Origin: MGIIa-L3 sp11892u
Lineage (GTDB): Archaea; Thermoplasmatota; Poseidoniia; Poseidoniales; Poseidoniaceae
Assembly (NCBI GenBank): GCA_965659685.1
Contig: CBFHXB010000016.1
Coordinates: 1 to 47,966 of the forward strand
Reading direction: 5' to 3'
Length of the DNA stretch: 47,966 nucleotides
The translations under genes were made by a program, and so were the position numbers. Positions 22,957 through 34,200 of the stretch are shown here, piece by piece. Each line of letters begins with the position of its first letter. Position 1 is the stretch's first letter. Below the pieces are notes generated by a model. The model had not been told where the DNA came from. It made no database searches and saw only the letters and a program-made list of their open reading frames with translations.

Positions 22957-25900
22957 TCATGGCCGGTCATGGTCGAGGGACTCAAGCCCGCCCTCACCCG
23001 TGACAGCCGACGCTGGCTGCTCTGCTTTGCGAAGCGCTGTATCCTTGCGTGCGGCGAGCATCGGCCCTGTTGCACGGGCCATCACGCCCAAGGCGACCAC
23101 AAGCAGGAAAATCGTCCCAATGTTCGTGACGCTTTGAGCGGTGAGGCCGAGGCCCAAGAAGCCGGAATCGGGGGTCCCGATGACGGACAGCTCCACGTTT
23201 TCTCGGGTGAACACGCCGCCGTCCTTCGGTTCGACCGAGAGGGTAAAGCGGAATTCGTCTTCGATGGTGGCACCGTAGGGTGGGCGAACGTCAACCATGA
23301 CCAAGAGCACTTCACCAGGTTGGAGCAAACACATCAGGTCGCCTTCCTCGATGCGGCAATCCCCCGTGCCGTCGTCTTCGATGTCCACCGTCCATCCGCG
23401 TTCTCCTGCAGAGGCAAAGATGCGCGCGTCTGTGGGGACGTTGCCGTTGTTGACAACGCCGATCTCGAAGGTCGCTTTGTCGGGGAAGGACACGTTGAGT
23501 TGAGTGGGGGTCGACGTCAGGTCAAACCCGAGGTCTTCGATGATCCGCACGTCGAGGACCACGGAGACGCGCCCGTCGCGGTTTGCGGTGTTGTTTTCGC
23601 TCAACACGGTGATGTCGAGGGCGCCGCCGTCACCGGTTTCCGCGCCTTGATTGACGGTGATGACCACTTCGACGAGGACCTCATAGGGTCGAACCTCGTA
23701 GTTCTCAAGGTTCTCCGTAAGGCCTGCGTTGACCTGCGCCAATTGCGCTGCTTCTTCGGTTCGCTCAACGATGGGTTCTCCAGCGTCATCGAACATGAAG
23801 CGGGACACCGCAACGTTCCAAATGCCGTAGCCTTCTGGAATTAAAATCGGCCCGTCCACAGGCAGGCCGTAGACCAACACTTCACGGGTGGCGAGGCCTT
23901 CAAGGCCGGAGAAGTCGAAGACGGCCATGTCCATGCTCGCGTTGCCGGTGTTGCGGACCCAGAGGTCCACGCTCATCGCACCACCAGGTGGCAGTTCAAC
24001 GCGTTGCGTGTCCCCAGAAAAGGCATCGGCGAGCCGAACGTCCATGCTGTAGACCTTGTCGAAGCGTTCAGCGATGAAGGTGACTTCCTTCTGGTTGTCC
24101 GGCAAACCGTCGCCGTCATCGTCCTGAGCGCCGTTGTGATCAAGGTTGATCACTCGCACCTTGATGTTCGTAGAATCGCGCTCTTCAACGCCCTCCACCT
24201 TGACCATCAAGGCCACGTCAAGGCTTCCTCGTGCGGGAACTTGAACCTCGATGATGGTCTGGTCTTGTTCGTCCACGAATCGGGTCGTCCACTCGCTCGG
24301 GGTTTGTGACATGACCACGCAGCGGAACGTGGCATCCACGTTCCCCTCGTTTTCAATGGTGATTGGGAAGCGGAGCCAAGCGTTGTACTGGCCGCGCTGG
24401 TTCGACACTGGAGCATCGAGATCCATGCCGTGGGATTCCGCGACCGTGGCCTGCACCGTTGCTTCATCGTACGTTGCCCCTCCCGAAGCCGGCAGGACGC
24501 TGACGAGGATCTCCACCTGCTCCGTCGCCAAGGCGTCCAAAGGAACGGTGACCGTCATGGTCACGTCCGCGCTGCGGTCGGAGGCATGTTTGGAGCCGAG
24601 GGAAATCGTGGTGACGTCGAAGGCCACGGTCCAGCCTCCGGGAGGTGCACTGGCGCTAATCCGGAAACTGTCCGCGCCGTTGCCGTTGTTGGTCACGCTG
24701 ACCGTCGTGGTACGAGAGGTGCCGGGTTCGATGTTGGAAATCATGCTCTGTGGGATGGACACCGATGCGCCCCTGGTTTGTCCAAGGGTGATGCGCAATT
24801 CCACCTCACATGCCATGGTGCCTCCATCGCGGCCCTGAACAACCACCGTCGAGATGGAGTCCGCGTTCAGCGAATCGTCGGGTGCGATGTTGAGGGTGAA
24901 GGTGCGCTCATCGGAGGAGGTGTCGTAAGGAAGCAATCCTGAGGAAGCTCCCTCAACGCTGACCCAGGATGCCTTGGGGCCGGTCCGTGCGACATTGATG
25001 TCCCACTCTGCGTTGCCGGTGTTTTCGAAGGTGACCTGAACCTGCCCTTGTTTCCCGGGGTCGACGCGGACGTTCGTCTTGGAGAGGCTGGCCTCGCAGG
25101 TGCGAAGTTCCGGCACCTCAAGCGAGATTTCTTCGGTGTCGCTGGCGTTCTGTGACGGGTCGTTCTGTACCGTAGCGGTGATGTCCCAGCAGAAGTCGTC
25201 CGCATCTTGCCCGTCGGGAACAGACGTGGACACGACGACCGATTCGGTTTCTTCGCTGGCCACGCTGACCGAGGACGGGTCAAAGGACACCGAAAAATCG
25301 TCAACGCCGGCGCACCCAGGGTCGTCGCGTTCCGTGGCAGAGAAGACCACCGTTGCTTCAGCACGGCCTGTGTTTTCGACTTCCATGTCCCACTCGACGG
25401 GGTCCTCTCCGGCCCAGGTCAAGTCCGCTGGACCATCGACGCGAAGATCGACGCCGTACAACACGCTGCCCGAGCCGTCACCCGCTTCGGTGGTCACGGT
25501 TTTTTCCTCGTTGGCCGGTTGGCCAGGAGGCTCTGGTGGCTCTGGTTGTTCGGTTGCAGCGGCCACCACGGTGGTGTCGCAATCGCCTTCGGCGGTTTGA
25601 GAGAGGGTGACGTTCATGGTCGTCTCTTCATAGCTTCCTGCGTCGATGGCGCCGGGAATTTGTTGAATCACAGACGAGTACTGACCGCATTCTTGGGTCT
25701 GGGCCTCGCTGGCCGAGAGTTGTACCGTGACCGGGTTGGATCCGGTGTTGTAGACCCGGACCGTATATTCTCCCGATTCTCCGGGGTTGACCGTGAGCGT
25801 CGAAGGAGAAACGGTCAGGACGATGCTGGCGTCTCGTCCGTCCGCCGCCGCGGGAGCGAGCAAAGGCGTGAGGCTCACGAGCATCAGCGAAATGAGGAGC

Positions 25901-25962
25901 ACCGCGCGCGCCTTCGTGCCGGTCGGCGTCCCGCTCATGGCTTTCGGTGAAGTTCTTCCCAT
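22957..25962 (-). CDS. Large exported surface protein with repeated NEW3/CARDB-like domains (COG1470-like)
   Basis: This encodes 1001 residues from ATG 25962; ATG 25938 (MSGTPTGTKAR) is an alternative, and both give the same signal peptide with hydrophobic core VLLISLMLVSLTPLLAPAAA. The body is a chain of beta-sandwich repeats of the type SPSTLTVNPGESGEYTVRVYNTGSNPV, VTFENTGNAEWDINV, VSVTNNGNGADSFRISAS and IGVVNNGNVPTDARIFAS. Each has the xNxGN turn typical of NEW3 and CARDB domains in archaeal surface proteins. A membrane helix lies near residues 940-964 (VTNIGTIFLLVVALGVMARAT), followed by a short cytoplasmic tail. No enzymatic motif is visible. It starts 26 bases after the stop of the subtilase gene, so the pair are probably made together. 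Confidence 0.85.
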   Translation of the reverse strand: MGRTSPKAMSGTPTGTKARAVLLISLMLVSLTPLLAPAAADGRDASIVLTVSPSTLTVNPGESGEYTVRVYNTGSNPVTVQLSASEAQTQECGQYSSVIQQIPGAIDAGSYEETTMNVTLSQTAEGDCDTTVVAAATEQPEPPEPPGQPANEEKTVTTEAGDGSGSVLYGVDLRVDGPADLTWAGEDPVEWDMEVENTGRAEATVVFSATERDDPGCAGVDDFSVSFDPSSVSVASEETESVVVSTSVPDGQDADDFCWDITATVQNDPSQNASDTEEISLEVPELRTCEASLSKTNVRVDPGKQGQVQVTFENTGNAEWDINVARTGPKASWVSVEGASSGLLPYDTSSDERTFTLNIAPDDSLNADSISTVVVQGRDGGTMACEVELRITLGQTRGASVSIPQSMISNIEPGTSRTTTVSVTNNGNGADSFRISASAPPGGWTVAFDVTTISLGSKHASDRSADVTMTVTVPLDALATEQVEILVSVLPASGGATYDEATVQATVAESHGMDLDAPVSNQRGQYNAWLRFPITIENEGNVDATFRCVVMSQTPSEWTTRFVDEQDQTIIEVQVPARGSLDVALMVKVEGVEERDSTNIKVRVINLDHNGAQDDDGDGLPDNQKEVTFIAERFDKVYSMDVRLADAFSGDTQRVELPPGGAMSVDLWVRNTGNASMDMAVFDFSGLEGLATREVLVYGLPVDGPILIPEGYGIWNVAVSRFMFDDAGEPIVERTEEAAQLAQVNAGLTENLENYEVRPYEVLVEVVITVNQGAETGDGGALDITVLSENNTANRDGRVSVVLDVRIIEDLGFDLTSTPTQLNVSFPDKATFEIGVVNNGNVPTDARIFASAGERGWTVDIEDDGTGDCRIEEGDLMCLLQPGEVLLVMVDVRPPYGATIEDEFRFTLSVEPKDGGVFTRENVELSVIGTPDSGFLGLGLTAQSVTNIGTIFLLVVALGVMARATGPMLAARKDTALRKAEQPASAVTGEGGLESLDHDRP

Positions 25963-25988
25963 GAAAGACCTGCGCCTTGACGCGCCCT

Positions 25989-28900
25989 TCAAGCGTTCAA
26001 GAATTGGGAACGCGCCGTGCCGCATTTCGGGCAGGTTTCAGGCAGCGTGCATCCGGGCGTTCCGGCGAGATGGAACCGGGCGCCGCAAGTCGGGCAACCA
26101 AGCATGGGTCCAGCGATTTCGCCCCTGCATGCCCAACACGGCGCCGTGGGCAATTGGGCCGGTTGTGGCGTGGGTGCTGCCGCCAAGGCAGGTGCCTGAA
26201 CGGGGGCTGCGCGGGGCACAACGGCCGGCTGGTTCAGCGCAGCCTGAGGCATTGGAAGCGGCAAGGCAGGAAGATCATCACTCGGCTTTGAAGCGCCCAT
26301 GTGCCGCAAGACGAGCACGCCGGCCACCACCAGCAGGAGCACCAACCCGCCGACGATGGCGCTGACCGCGCCAGCGCCTTGCCCCTCATCGGACACGGTT
26401 CGCGGGGCGCTCACGGTCACTTCCGTATCGCCGTCCAAGCGAACGTTTTGCACCTCCAAGGTGAGCGGGACCTCGCCACCGAGGCCGCTCGTGTAGGTCA
26501 ATCGAAGCACCCTCGAGGCTCCGGGGTCCAAGGTCACCGTGGACGCACCGTCAACGGCAACCTCCCAGCCGTCGGCCACGTCCACGATCACGCGTTCATC
26601 GAGCACGACGTTCCCGCTGTTGACCAAGGTCCAGGTGACGGTTCCATCGTCGCTCGCAGTGGCCGGCGTCACGCGGTCCAACGTGACCGCAATGCGGCGG
26701 TCTTCCCGGACCAGCATGGTCACTTCGTCCCGTTGTTCGAAACCGTCTCCGGTCATCACCAAGGAAAACGATGGCTCGGTGTTGGCAGGAAGGGAGGGCG
26801 GAAGCACCACCTCACATCCGACGATTTGGAATTCGCCCACAGCGACCTCTGGAGGTGCGTCGCAGGAGCCGAACAAGCCTGAATCTAGATCGAGTTGAAC
26901 CGCTGGCGACCATGGCGCTTCTCCGTCGTTGCCGACCAACCATTCGAAGCGAAGCGCTTCGCCGGTGGGATGGCTTCCTGAACCGAACGGTGTGGGGTAC
27001 TCCGTGCCGTCTTCAAGCACGAGACGGTTGAAATTCAGCGAGGGCGCAGGCAATTGCTTCACCTCAAGCGCCGTGGTCCATGTGAAACGGCCTTGCGCAT
27101 CGGTGAAGCGGATCTCCAAGGTTCCCGAACGTCCGTTGCCGTCACCGACCAACGTGTAGACGACGTCCTTGGTGTCCGTCCAACCGAGGGTGACCGACTC
27201 GGTGGAGGAGGTGATGCTCCATCCAGAAGGCAGCAGGAAACTTGGCGTCAAGTCGAGGTCCACGTTCCCCAAGTTTTCGAGGCTGAGGTACAACCCCACT
27301 GAGGCGTCCGGGCGGAGGGTGGGGAGGCTGGATTCCAGCGAGATGCCGACGTCGCGAACGGCCATCACTTGCATCGGGATTTCCAATGAGGTGGACACCG
27401 TCGGGTCGGTTTGAGAAATGGCCACCACGGTGACCGTTCGCTCGGCACCCGCCACGGTTTTCGCAGGTGGAGGAACGACCGTGACGTTGACCGCCCGTGA
27501 GGCAATTTTGTCCATCAGTCCCGTGGAACCTGAGGTGGCACCTGGCTCAGAGCCGAGGTTGTCGAAGCCAGCAGACCACCCGGTGGGCGATTCCAAAAAC
27601 AGGTCGTAGCCAATGGGGCCGTTTCCATCGTTGGTCAAGGTGAATTGGAAGGTGGTCGGGTCGAGGGGGTGAACGGGGACCACGCTGTAATCCAAGGTGA
27701 ACACCGCTTCAGGAAGCGGCGGCACCACAAGGGTCAGGTTGTAGGGATACGTGACCCCGTTGTCCACGTCCAAACCGGTCAGAGGAATGGTGTAGGTTCC
27801 CGGTGCCGGCCGGGCTTGGTGCACCACGGTGACGGTCACGAAATCTTCGCCGCGCCCTTCGAGCGAGAAATTGGCCAGCGTTAGACCCACGTACCAACCG
27901 GGCATGGAACCGTCGTTGAGACGTGTTGACTCCCCTGCTGCCAAGGAAGCATTGGTGCCGATGAGCGCCGTGTTGGTGAGGGTGATGTTCCACGAAGAGG
28001 TGGTCTGTATGGAGGATTCGAGGCGCAGTTCTGGGTCAACAGCGGAGACCTTGACGCCGGGGGCACTGACGTTGACTTGGATGATCAGGTCGTTGTTGTT
28101 CTCCTGCACTTCGTCCATCACGTCGTCGGGGTCAACACGGACGATGACCTCTGACGTCCCGGCCACGGTCGGCGTCCAGCTCCACGGCATGGAACGGATG
28201 GTTCCCGGGAAGAGGTCCACTGTGGTTCGGTCAAGTTCCGTCCCGTCCACCAACAACACAACATCGACCGCTTCGGCCTTGACGTTCCCCATGTTCATCA
28301 CCTCGCTGGTGATGGCGACTGGGTCACCGACCTGCGGGATGCTGACGTCCATGACGAAGCTGTCGGGAACGACGAGCGGATCGGGGCGCAGGTCGTTGAC
28401 GCCTTGGCCAGAGACCGCGATGGAGTAAGGCTGGGAACGGCTACCTGCGTGATTGGCATCCTTGACCTTGACCTCCCAGATGCCTTGTTGAGCGGCGTCG
28501 ATGAGCACGACCTCAACGTTGTTCAGGGTGTCACGCGAACCGGCCTGAATGCTTCGACCGTTGCTGAACACGTTGCCAAGGTAGGTGGTGCCGTCAGGAG
28601 AGGTGACCTCAAGGTCAAGATCGTTCACAAGCTGCGTGCTGGAAAAGCGTGAACCGCGCTCGTCCGACCAAGCAAGCACGACTTTGAATGGACTGCTCGA
28701 AGCGCTGACGTTGAACACGTAGGATTTGCTCTGACCCGTCGAGGAGAGAAGCGAACGGTCGTCCACCCAAATGCCGCGTCCACCGGACGGGGCCAGCGTG
28801 TCGCGGAGGTTGACGCGCCCCCATCCTTCGTCGTCGTTGGGGATGTTTCGAGTCCCCATGTCCTCGGCACCAAGGATGAGCAAGGCCTTGATCAGGGCAC

Positions 28901-30548
28901 CCTGAGGTTCCGGACGGAGGGCGATTTCAACGAGGTATTCACGGATGAGCGCGGCCGCACCGGCAGCGTTTGGGGTGGCCATCGAGGTTCCCGTGTATTC
29001 GAGGTAGTACTGGTTGGACCACGTGGCGCTTCCCGTGTCGCCTGCTTCCTGGGCGCGGCAGGAACGGACGTAACCGCCAGGCGCCACCACGTCCGGCTTG
29101 ATCCGCCCATCGTCGGTCGGGCCACGGGAAGAGCCGGACATCATGGTGTCCGGAGCCCCGTTGTAGCGGTTCTGATGGTTCCCCACCGTCAGGGTGTTCT
29201 TCGCGGTGGAGGGCGCTCCCACGGTGCCCGTGCCCGGGCCGTCGTTGCCGGCTGCGAAGAGAACGAGCAACCCCTCTTGGTTGGCATGGGTCCGGTCGTA
29301 GGCTGCAGTGCGGTCGTCGATGTCCTCAGCAGACGAGGTGTACTTGCCCTGATCGCTGGCCTGGGAGGAACCCCAAGAATTGGTGTGGATCCTCGCACCT
29401 TGCGAATAGGCTTGGTTGAGGATGTAGTTCAAACTTGGAGAAAGGAATTGGCCGTTGTTGTCGTTCTCCATGGCTTGGAAAATCAATTCCGCCTGAGGTG
29501 CAACCCCGGCATAGCCACCACGGCTGCCGTCGCCCAACACGGTGCACGCCACGTGGGTGCCGTGGCCTGAGTGCTTGTCCGCGGTCGAACCGTCGCCCAC
29601 CACGTCGGCGTTGGAGATCACGCGCGTTCCGAAGTCGCCGTGGTCCGCGTCAAGCCCAGAATCGGCGACGGCGACGACGATGCCCGAACCGTTCAGTGAG
29701 GTGGTGAACCCGTTGGCGACGGCGCTCACTTCCATGTGCTGCCGCGCGTTGTCGTTGGCGATGGCAAAGGTGGGTTCTGGGCCGACCCACATCAAGGAAG
29801 GTTGGAGCAGCAAGCCCAGCATGTCGAGGGTTGCAAGGTCCCCGCGCCAGCGTCCGTCGTCGATGCTTTGTCGGGGCTCGAGGGCATGTGGGGCCACGTC
29901 GTCGAGATCCTGGCGAAGGAAATCCAGACCGTGCTGGAGGTCCACGACGGAGGTCGGTCCATCGGCGTCGCGCCAGCCTTCGATGCGCAATTCCGTTCCC
30001 TGAAGGGCAGCCTCACCGCCGGAAAGGAGGAGGACGTCGAGCAGGGAATCGTCGAGGAACATGGCCGCCGGAACGTCGTGCACAGACCGGACGGCGGCCA
30101 TGCCGTCCAGAGCCGAAAAGGCGGAGGGCGGAGCCTGAAGGAGGAGGCCAGAGGGTGCGATGTACTCCCGAACGACGATGCCTTGGACATCGCCCAACTC
30201 CTGCCGAGCAACCGTGAGGGGCATCTCAAGGTCAACGATGACCAAGCGCAGGTCCGCACGTGGCGTCAGCATGGATTCGGACAGCGGGCGGTCGAGGAGG
30301 AGGCCTTGATCGTCGAAGCGTCCAAGACGGCTGTCAGCGTAAGGCCCACGGTCGTCTTGGGCCACGGCATGCTCGTAGGTCCCGGCCAACGTGCGGTAGG
30401 TGTCCGGCTGCAGTTCGAAGAAAACCGGCGACCCGCGCTCCACGTCATCAACGCCCGCTTCCTCGGTTGGGGCAAGCAATCCAGACGACGTGGAGAGGAC
30501 GAGCAGGAGGACCAACGCCACGGGCCGAAGAGCACCGCCGTTGGGCAT
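25989..30548 (-). CDS. Giant subtilisin-family (S8) protease with CARDB-like domains, membrane helix and zinc-ribbon tail
   Basis: This encodes 1519 residues from ATG 30548 (MPNGGALRPVALVLLLVLSTSS, a signal peptide). After a propeptide-like region of about 270 residues comes a complete S8 catalytic domain: D296 (VADSGLDADHGD), H329 (HSGHGTHVA), oxyanion N435 (FAAGNDGPG) and S522 (GTSMATPNAAG). A jelly-roll follows, ending SRSQPYSIAVSGQGVNDLRPDP. Next are a CARDB domain (PQVGDPVAITSEVMNMGNV...DDVMDEVQENNN) and several NEW3-like repeats. Near the end are a membrane helix (IVGGLVLLLVVAGVLVLRHMG), a Pro/Ala-rich linker and a C-terminal cluster of four CxxC-type pairs (CWAC, CPTC, CTLPETC, CPKC). 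The protease is predicted to face outside and the zinc ribbon inside. It may process surface or extracellular proteins. Confidence 0.93.
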   Translation of the reverse strand: MPNGGALRPVALVLLLVLSTSSGLLAPTEEAGVDDVERGSPVFFELQPDTYRTLAGTYEHAVAQDDRGPYADSRLGRFDDQGLLLDRPLSESMLTPRADLRLVIVDLEMPLTVARQELGDVQGIVVREYIAPSGLLLQAPPSAFSALDGMAAVRSVHDVPAAMFLDDSLLDVLLLSGGEAALQGTELRIEGWRDADGPTSVVDLQHGLDFLRQDLDDVAPHALEPRQSIDDGRWRGDLATLDMLGLLLQPSLMWVGPEPTFAIANDNARQHMEVSAVANGFTTSLNGSGIVVAVADSGLDADHGDFGTRVISNADVVGDGSTADKHSGHGTHVACTVLGDGSRGGYAGVAPQAELIFQAMENDNNGQFLSPSLNYILNQAYSQGARIHTNSWGSSQASDQGKYTSSAEDIDDRTAAYDRTHANQEGLLVLFAAGNDGPGTGTVGAPSTAKNTLTVGNHQNRYNGAPDTMMSGSSRGPTDDGRIKPDVVAPGGYVRSCRAQEAGDTGSATWSNQYYLEYTGTSMATPNAAGAAALIREYLVEIALRPEPQGALIKALLILGAEDMGTRNIPNDDEGWGRVNLRDTLAPSGGRGIWVDDRSLLSSTGQSKSYVFNVSASSSPFKVVLAWSDERGSRFSSTQLVNDLDLEVTSPDGTTYLGNVFSNGRSIQAGSRDTLNNVEVVLIDAAQQGIWEVKVKDANHAGSRSQPYSIAVSGQGVNDLRPDPLVVPDSFVMDVSIPQVGDPVAITSEVMNMGNVKAEAVDVVLLVDGTELDRTTVDLFPGTIRSMPWSWTPTVAGTSEVIVRVDPDDVMDEVQENNNDLIIQVNVSAPGVKVSAVDPELRLESSIQTTSSWNITLTNTALIGTNASLAAGESTRLNDGSMPGWYVGLTLANFSLEGRGEDFVTVTVVHQARPAPGTYTIPLTGLDVDNGVTYPYNLTLVVPPLPEAVFTLDYSVVPVHPLDPTTFQFTLTNDGNGPIGYDLFLESPTGWSAGFDNLGSEPGATSGSTGLMDKIASRAVNVTVVPPPAKTVAGAERTVTVVAISQTDPTVSTSLEIPMQVMAVRDVGISLESSLPTLRPDASVGLYLSLENLGNVDLDLTPSFLLPSGWSITSSTESVTLGWTDTKDVVYTLVGDGNGRSGTLEIRFTDAQGRFTWTTALEVKQLPAPSLNFNRLVLEDGTEYPTPFGSGSHPTGEALRFEWLVGNDGEAPWSPAVQLDLDSGLFGSCDAPPEVAVGEFQIVGCEVVLPPSLPANTEPSFSLVMTGDGFEQRDEVTMLVREDRRIAVTLDRVTPATASDDGTVTWTLVNSGNVVLDERVIVDVADGWEVAVDGASTVTLDPGASRVLRLTYTSGLGGEVPLTLEVQNVRLDGDTEVTVSAPRTVSDEGQGAGAVSAIVGGLVLLLVVAGVLVLRHMGASKPSDDLPALPLPMPQAALNQPAVVPRAAPVQAPALAAAPTPQPAQLPTAPCWACRGEIAGPMLGCPTCGARFHLAGTPGCTLPETCPKCGTARSQFLNA

Positions 30549-30605
30549 GATTGGAAGGCCTCGCGAGACCGCTATATCGCTTGGGGTATCCTGCACAGCC
30601 ACCCA

Positions 30606-31223
30606 TCAGAAGGGCCACGTTCGTCGGTCGGTACGATCGGCGAATTCCTCAGAAGCCCACGTCCCGACGTCATGCCGCCACGTTTCCTGATGGCTTTCTC
30701 CGGCGTAATCCGTCCACGAAACGGAAGTCTGAACGGTATAGTTGGCCCATACCGTGTGCCCAACGACCTTCATTTCGAGGTCGTCGCCTGCGACCGACGC
30801 ATGGGCTGAGAGCTCGTCCAAGAACACGGACATTCGGCCGAGTTCCTCGCCGACCTCGTCTTCGAAGGACACGACGACTTCGAGATCCGTTACGGCCCTG
30901 CTGCCGCTGTTGTGAATCTCGGCCAGAAGGATGTGGCCTCCGTTTTGCATGTAGACCGTGTCGAGGGTCAAGCCGTCGCGTGGCAACACCCAGTACCATC
31001 CACTCATCAGCAAACCGAGCAGGAGGATGAGGGTGAGGCCTGCGAGGGCCACCTTGCCCGGCTCCACTTCCCTGCGCAAGCGTTGGAGCCGCTCCGCGGC
31101 GTCTTGAGCGGCGCGCAAGACGTCTTCTTCATCGGTCGAACCTTCGCCGTCGACCCGTTCACGGATCCGTGCAAGGATGCCGTCCTTGGACGGCACCGGA
31201 TTGAACGGTTCGTCCTGCGTCAT
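30606..31223 (-). CDS. Bitopic membrane protein of unknown function
   Basis: This encodes 205 residues. A charged, helical N-terminus of about 57 residues (DEEDVLRAAQDAAERLQRLRREV) is probably cytoplasmic. A single helix follows (LAGLTLILLLGLLMSGWYWVL), then an outside beta-rich domain with LLAEIHNSGSRAVTDLEVVVSFED, similar in style to the repeats of the neighbouring surface proteins. I prefer the ATG at 31223 (MTQDEPFNP), 2 bases after the stop of the 1570-residue gene; a TTG start upstream would overlap that gene. I do not recognise the family. The tight spacing to the two giant surface genes suggests an accessory role, such as anchoring or assembly. Confidence 0.75.
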   Translation of the reverse strand: MTQDEPFNPVPSKDGILARIRERVDGEGSTDEEDVLRAAQDAAERLQRLRREVEPGKVALAGLTLILLLGLLMSGWYWVLPRDGLTLDTVYMQNGGHILLAEIHNSGSRAVTDLEVVVSFEDEVGEELGRMSVFLDELSAHASVAGDDLEMKVVGHTVWANYTVQTSVSWTDYAGESHQETWRHDVGTWASEEFADRTDRRTWPF

Positions 31224-31225
31224 CC

Positions 31226-34200
31226 TCACACCACCCAAGCCAGGCCGCTGGCCACGGCCGAACTGATCGGCTCCACCACCAAGACGTGGCGCGTCTCCAC
31301 GGCGCCACCGGTCAACGAACCGATCAAGGACAGGTCGCTGGCCATGCCGTTGACGCCAACCGAAGATGCGGTCGGAAGGATGCCGGTGAATTGGGTGTCG
31401 AGCAACACACCACGACCGTCGATGCTCATGTCCGAGAGCAGAGGCACGGATTCCAACCTTGGTTCGCGGTCAGCGGGCGTCAGGTCTGCGTTGGCCGTGG
31501 CGATGACCCGCCCGGTGGTGATGCCGTCGAGCACGATGACAGGGTACACGCCACCGACGCGGTACATGTGGATGGTCGCGCCTTTCAGGTCTTCACCGAC
31601 CACCTCCATGGAGGACAAGGTCAACCCCGGGCTGGAGGGCACGTCGGACGCTCGGAGGTACAACTGACGGACCCCAGAACCGCTGGAGGCGATTTCCACA
31701 CCAAACCGGTCGGTGGTCTTCAGTTGGAACCGTGAGGGCAGGTCCTCTGCGATCATCGTGATGTCGCCCTTGCTGTCGATGGCGCGGCCGTAGGCTTGAA
31801 CGAAGAGGTCCATCGTCTCGCCGTTGGACGCGTAGTCCATCGTGAACAAGCCTTGGAAGGACGTTTCCTGACGGATGTCGAACACCTCAGATGGCTCCGC
31901 AGTGAGGTGCAATTCACCTGGCAAATCCCGCATGAACACGGTCGCCGGCCACCAGCGACCGTCGACGAACCGGTGTTGTTGAATCATGAGGGCCTCGGCG
32001 GAACCCCCGTCGGTCTGGAACTCCTCGGGAACGGTCACGTCAAGCCGAAGCACGTCTCCGATGGTCGCAGATACGTCCGTGCTTCGCGGCACGTCCAAGA
32101 TCAGGGCTTCGGAGCGCGTTTGCGTCGTGTGATCGATGAACACCGCATGGGCAGATTCGAGCCGCACCCCCACGTCGTATCGCATGTCGAGGGTCAGCCG
32201 TGGCACCGTCAGGTTGCGCTCTTGGAAGAAGACGGCATCAAGGACGACGTCGCGTGGATTTTCCGTGTCAAAGCCGGTCAACCGAAGATCAACGTCCTGC
32301 CCAGAGATGCCCTTCACCAAGATGGTCATGTCCTCGTATTCGGGTTGCCATTGGGTGAACGCAAGGTCGAATTGGTAGGTTGGAACACCGTCTAAAAATC
32401 GGAAATCGTAATCCAAATCGATGGCCCCTGCGGGAAGCGACGGCAGCCAGGTCCTGACGTGCCAAGCACGACGTTCGGTCAAGTCAATGCCCTGTGCGCT
32501 CCAATTGTCGAGGTCGTAGGCTTGCTTCTCATCCTCGCTCAGATGACCGTCGGTCAAGACGTCCATGAGATCCTTCGCACCAAGGAAACCGGCCGATTCC
32601 AAGACCAAGGCCCCTTGCTCCTGCTCGTCCGCGGTCAGACGTGCGTCTTCCCAGATGGTTTCCAACGTGATGCGTCCGGACAGCGTGAGGCGGTCCAAAC
32701 GGCTGAGGTTGAGGTCGACGTCAACGCGCTCGTCGGCTTCCATCGACAGGCCGTGCACCCAAGCAGGTTCGTTTGGTGTCGTCCCCTTCCGCATGTCGGC
32801 GGTCATGTTGAACGACTCCCCGGTGTCGAGGTCCATCCCAATCGCCAGATCGCTCTCGCCGCTGACGGAGCCACCCAAGTCTTTGGTCAAGGCGTGAATG
32901 AAATCGTTGGCCACTTGTCCGAAGGCCACAAGATCACCGAGGAAGAAGGACAGGCCTTCAACGCCCTCTTGGTCGCCGAAATCCGGCAACTCGAGACCTT
33001 CGGAATCGGCACCCCCTGGCACGGCGATCATGATGTCTGCAGGCAACGGTTCGATGACCGCCCGTCCGTTCAATCCAAGCAAAGGATCGTCGTAATTCGT
33101 CGCGTCCTCGAAGAGCAAACGCAAGGGTTCCGAGGACGTGCGCTGCATTTCGACCCGGCTGTTGCCTTCTGGACCTGCGGCACCCTCCTCCAACGGCGAC
33201 AAGCGTCGCATGCGGAGGACGTCGGAAATGCGAACCGAGAGGCTGGTTTCGTCGCCGTCAACCGAAAAGCGAACGTGGTCCCCGTCCATGGTCAACGGTA
33301 CCGTGCCGTTGCTGGATTGAATCTCAACCGCTTGGATTGGCGTGGTGGCCACATAGCCCACCTCAGACCCAAGGACCAACTCAAACTCCGAGGGCAAACC
33401 CACCAAGCGCAAGGCGTTGCGCTGTTCGCCGTCCTGACCGCCGTACGTGATGGTCCCGATTGGCGCGCTTGCTTCGTAGATCAGGCGTTCTGGCAACTGG
33501 ACGAGCCGGAGGTCGTCGGGGCGGTTGGAGATCATCGCGGCCTGCTTTTGGGCCAAGGTCATGTTCGGGCCATCGTGCGAGACGTGACCGACGATCAGCG
33601 GTTCTGAACTGGATCCTTTCAGCGCCAGAACGCGCTCGCTGGTGAGCGGATCAAAGGATTGAGTGACACCTGAGATGCCGCTGACGCGTGCACTCATCGC
33701 CACAGGAACAAGGGGTTCAACGGGACCTGATCGACCTTGGACCACCTCGATGGAGGCGTCGCTTGACAACAAGAGGTGGTCCTCGTTGGGAATCCATGGC
33801 TGGTCGCTTGAGGACAAGGCGAAACCAAGCGTTCCGACTTCTGCAGGCGACCTCGTTTCACCGGTCGACCATGCCGCTTTGACCTGCGTGAAGCACGCGA
33901 CTTCCACGGTTCCACCTGCGCTGCCCGCCGTGCCTACGATGGCTCCCGGGATGCTGTTAACGATGGTGCCCAGATCAAGAATAATCTCGACCAAACCGAG
34001 CAGGGCATTGTCCAGCACTTGGGAAATCGCGTTCAGGTTGCTGTTGTCAGGGCGTAAGCGGTCCACACCGCTCTGACCTAGACTGAAACTCCCTGAGACC
34101 ACAATGACCGGTGGGAGGTTTTCGACGACCAAGGACATGGACGACCGGTCCGGTGCAAATCCACCACGTTGGAAACTCGAGGCGAACTCCAGAAGCGGAA

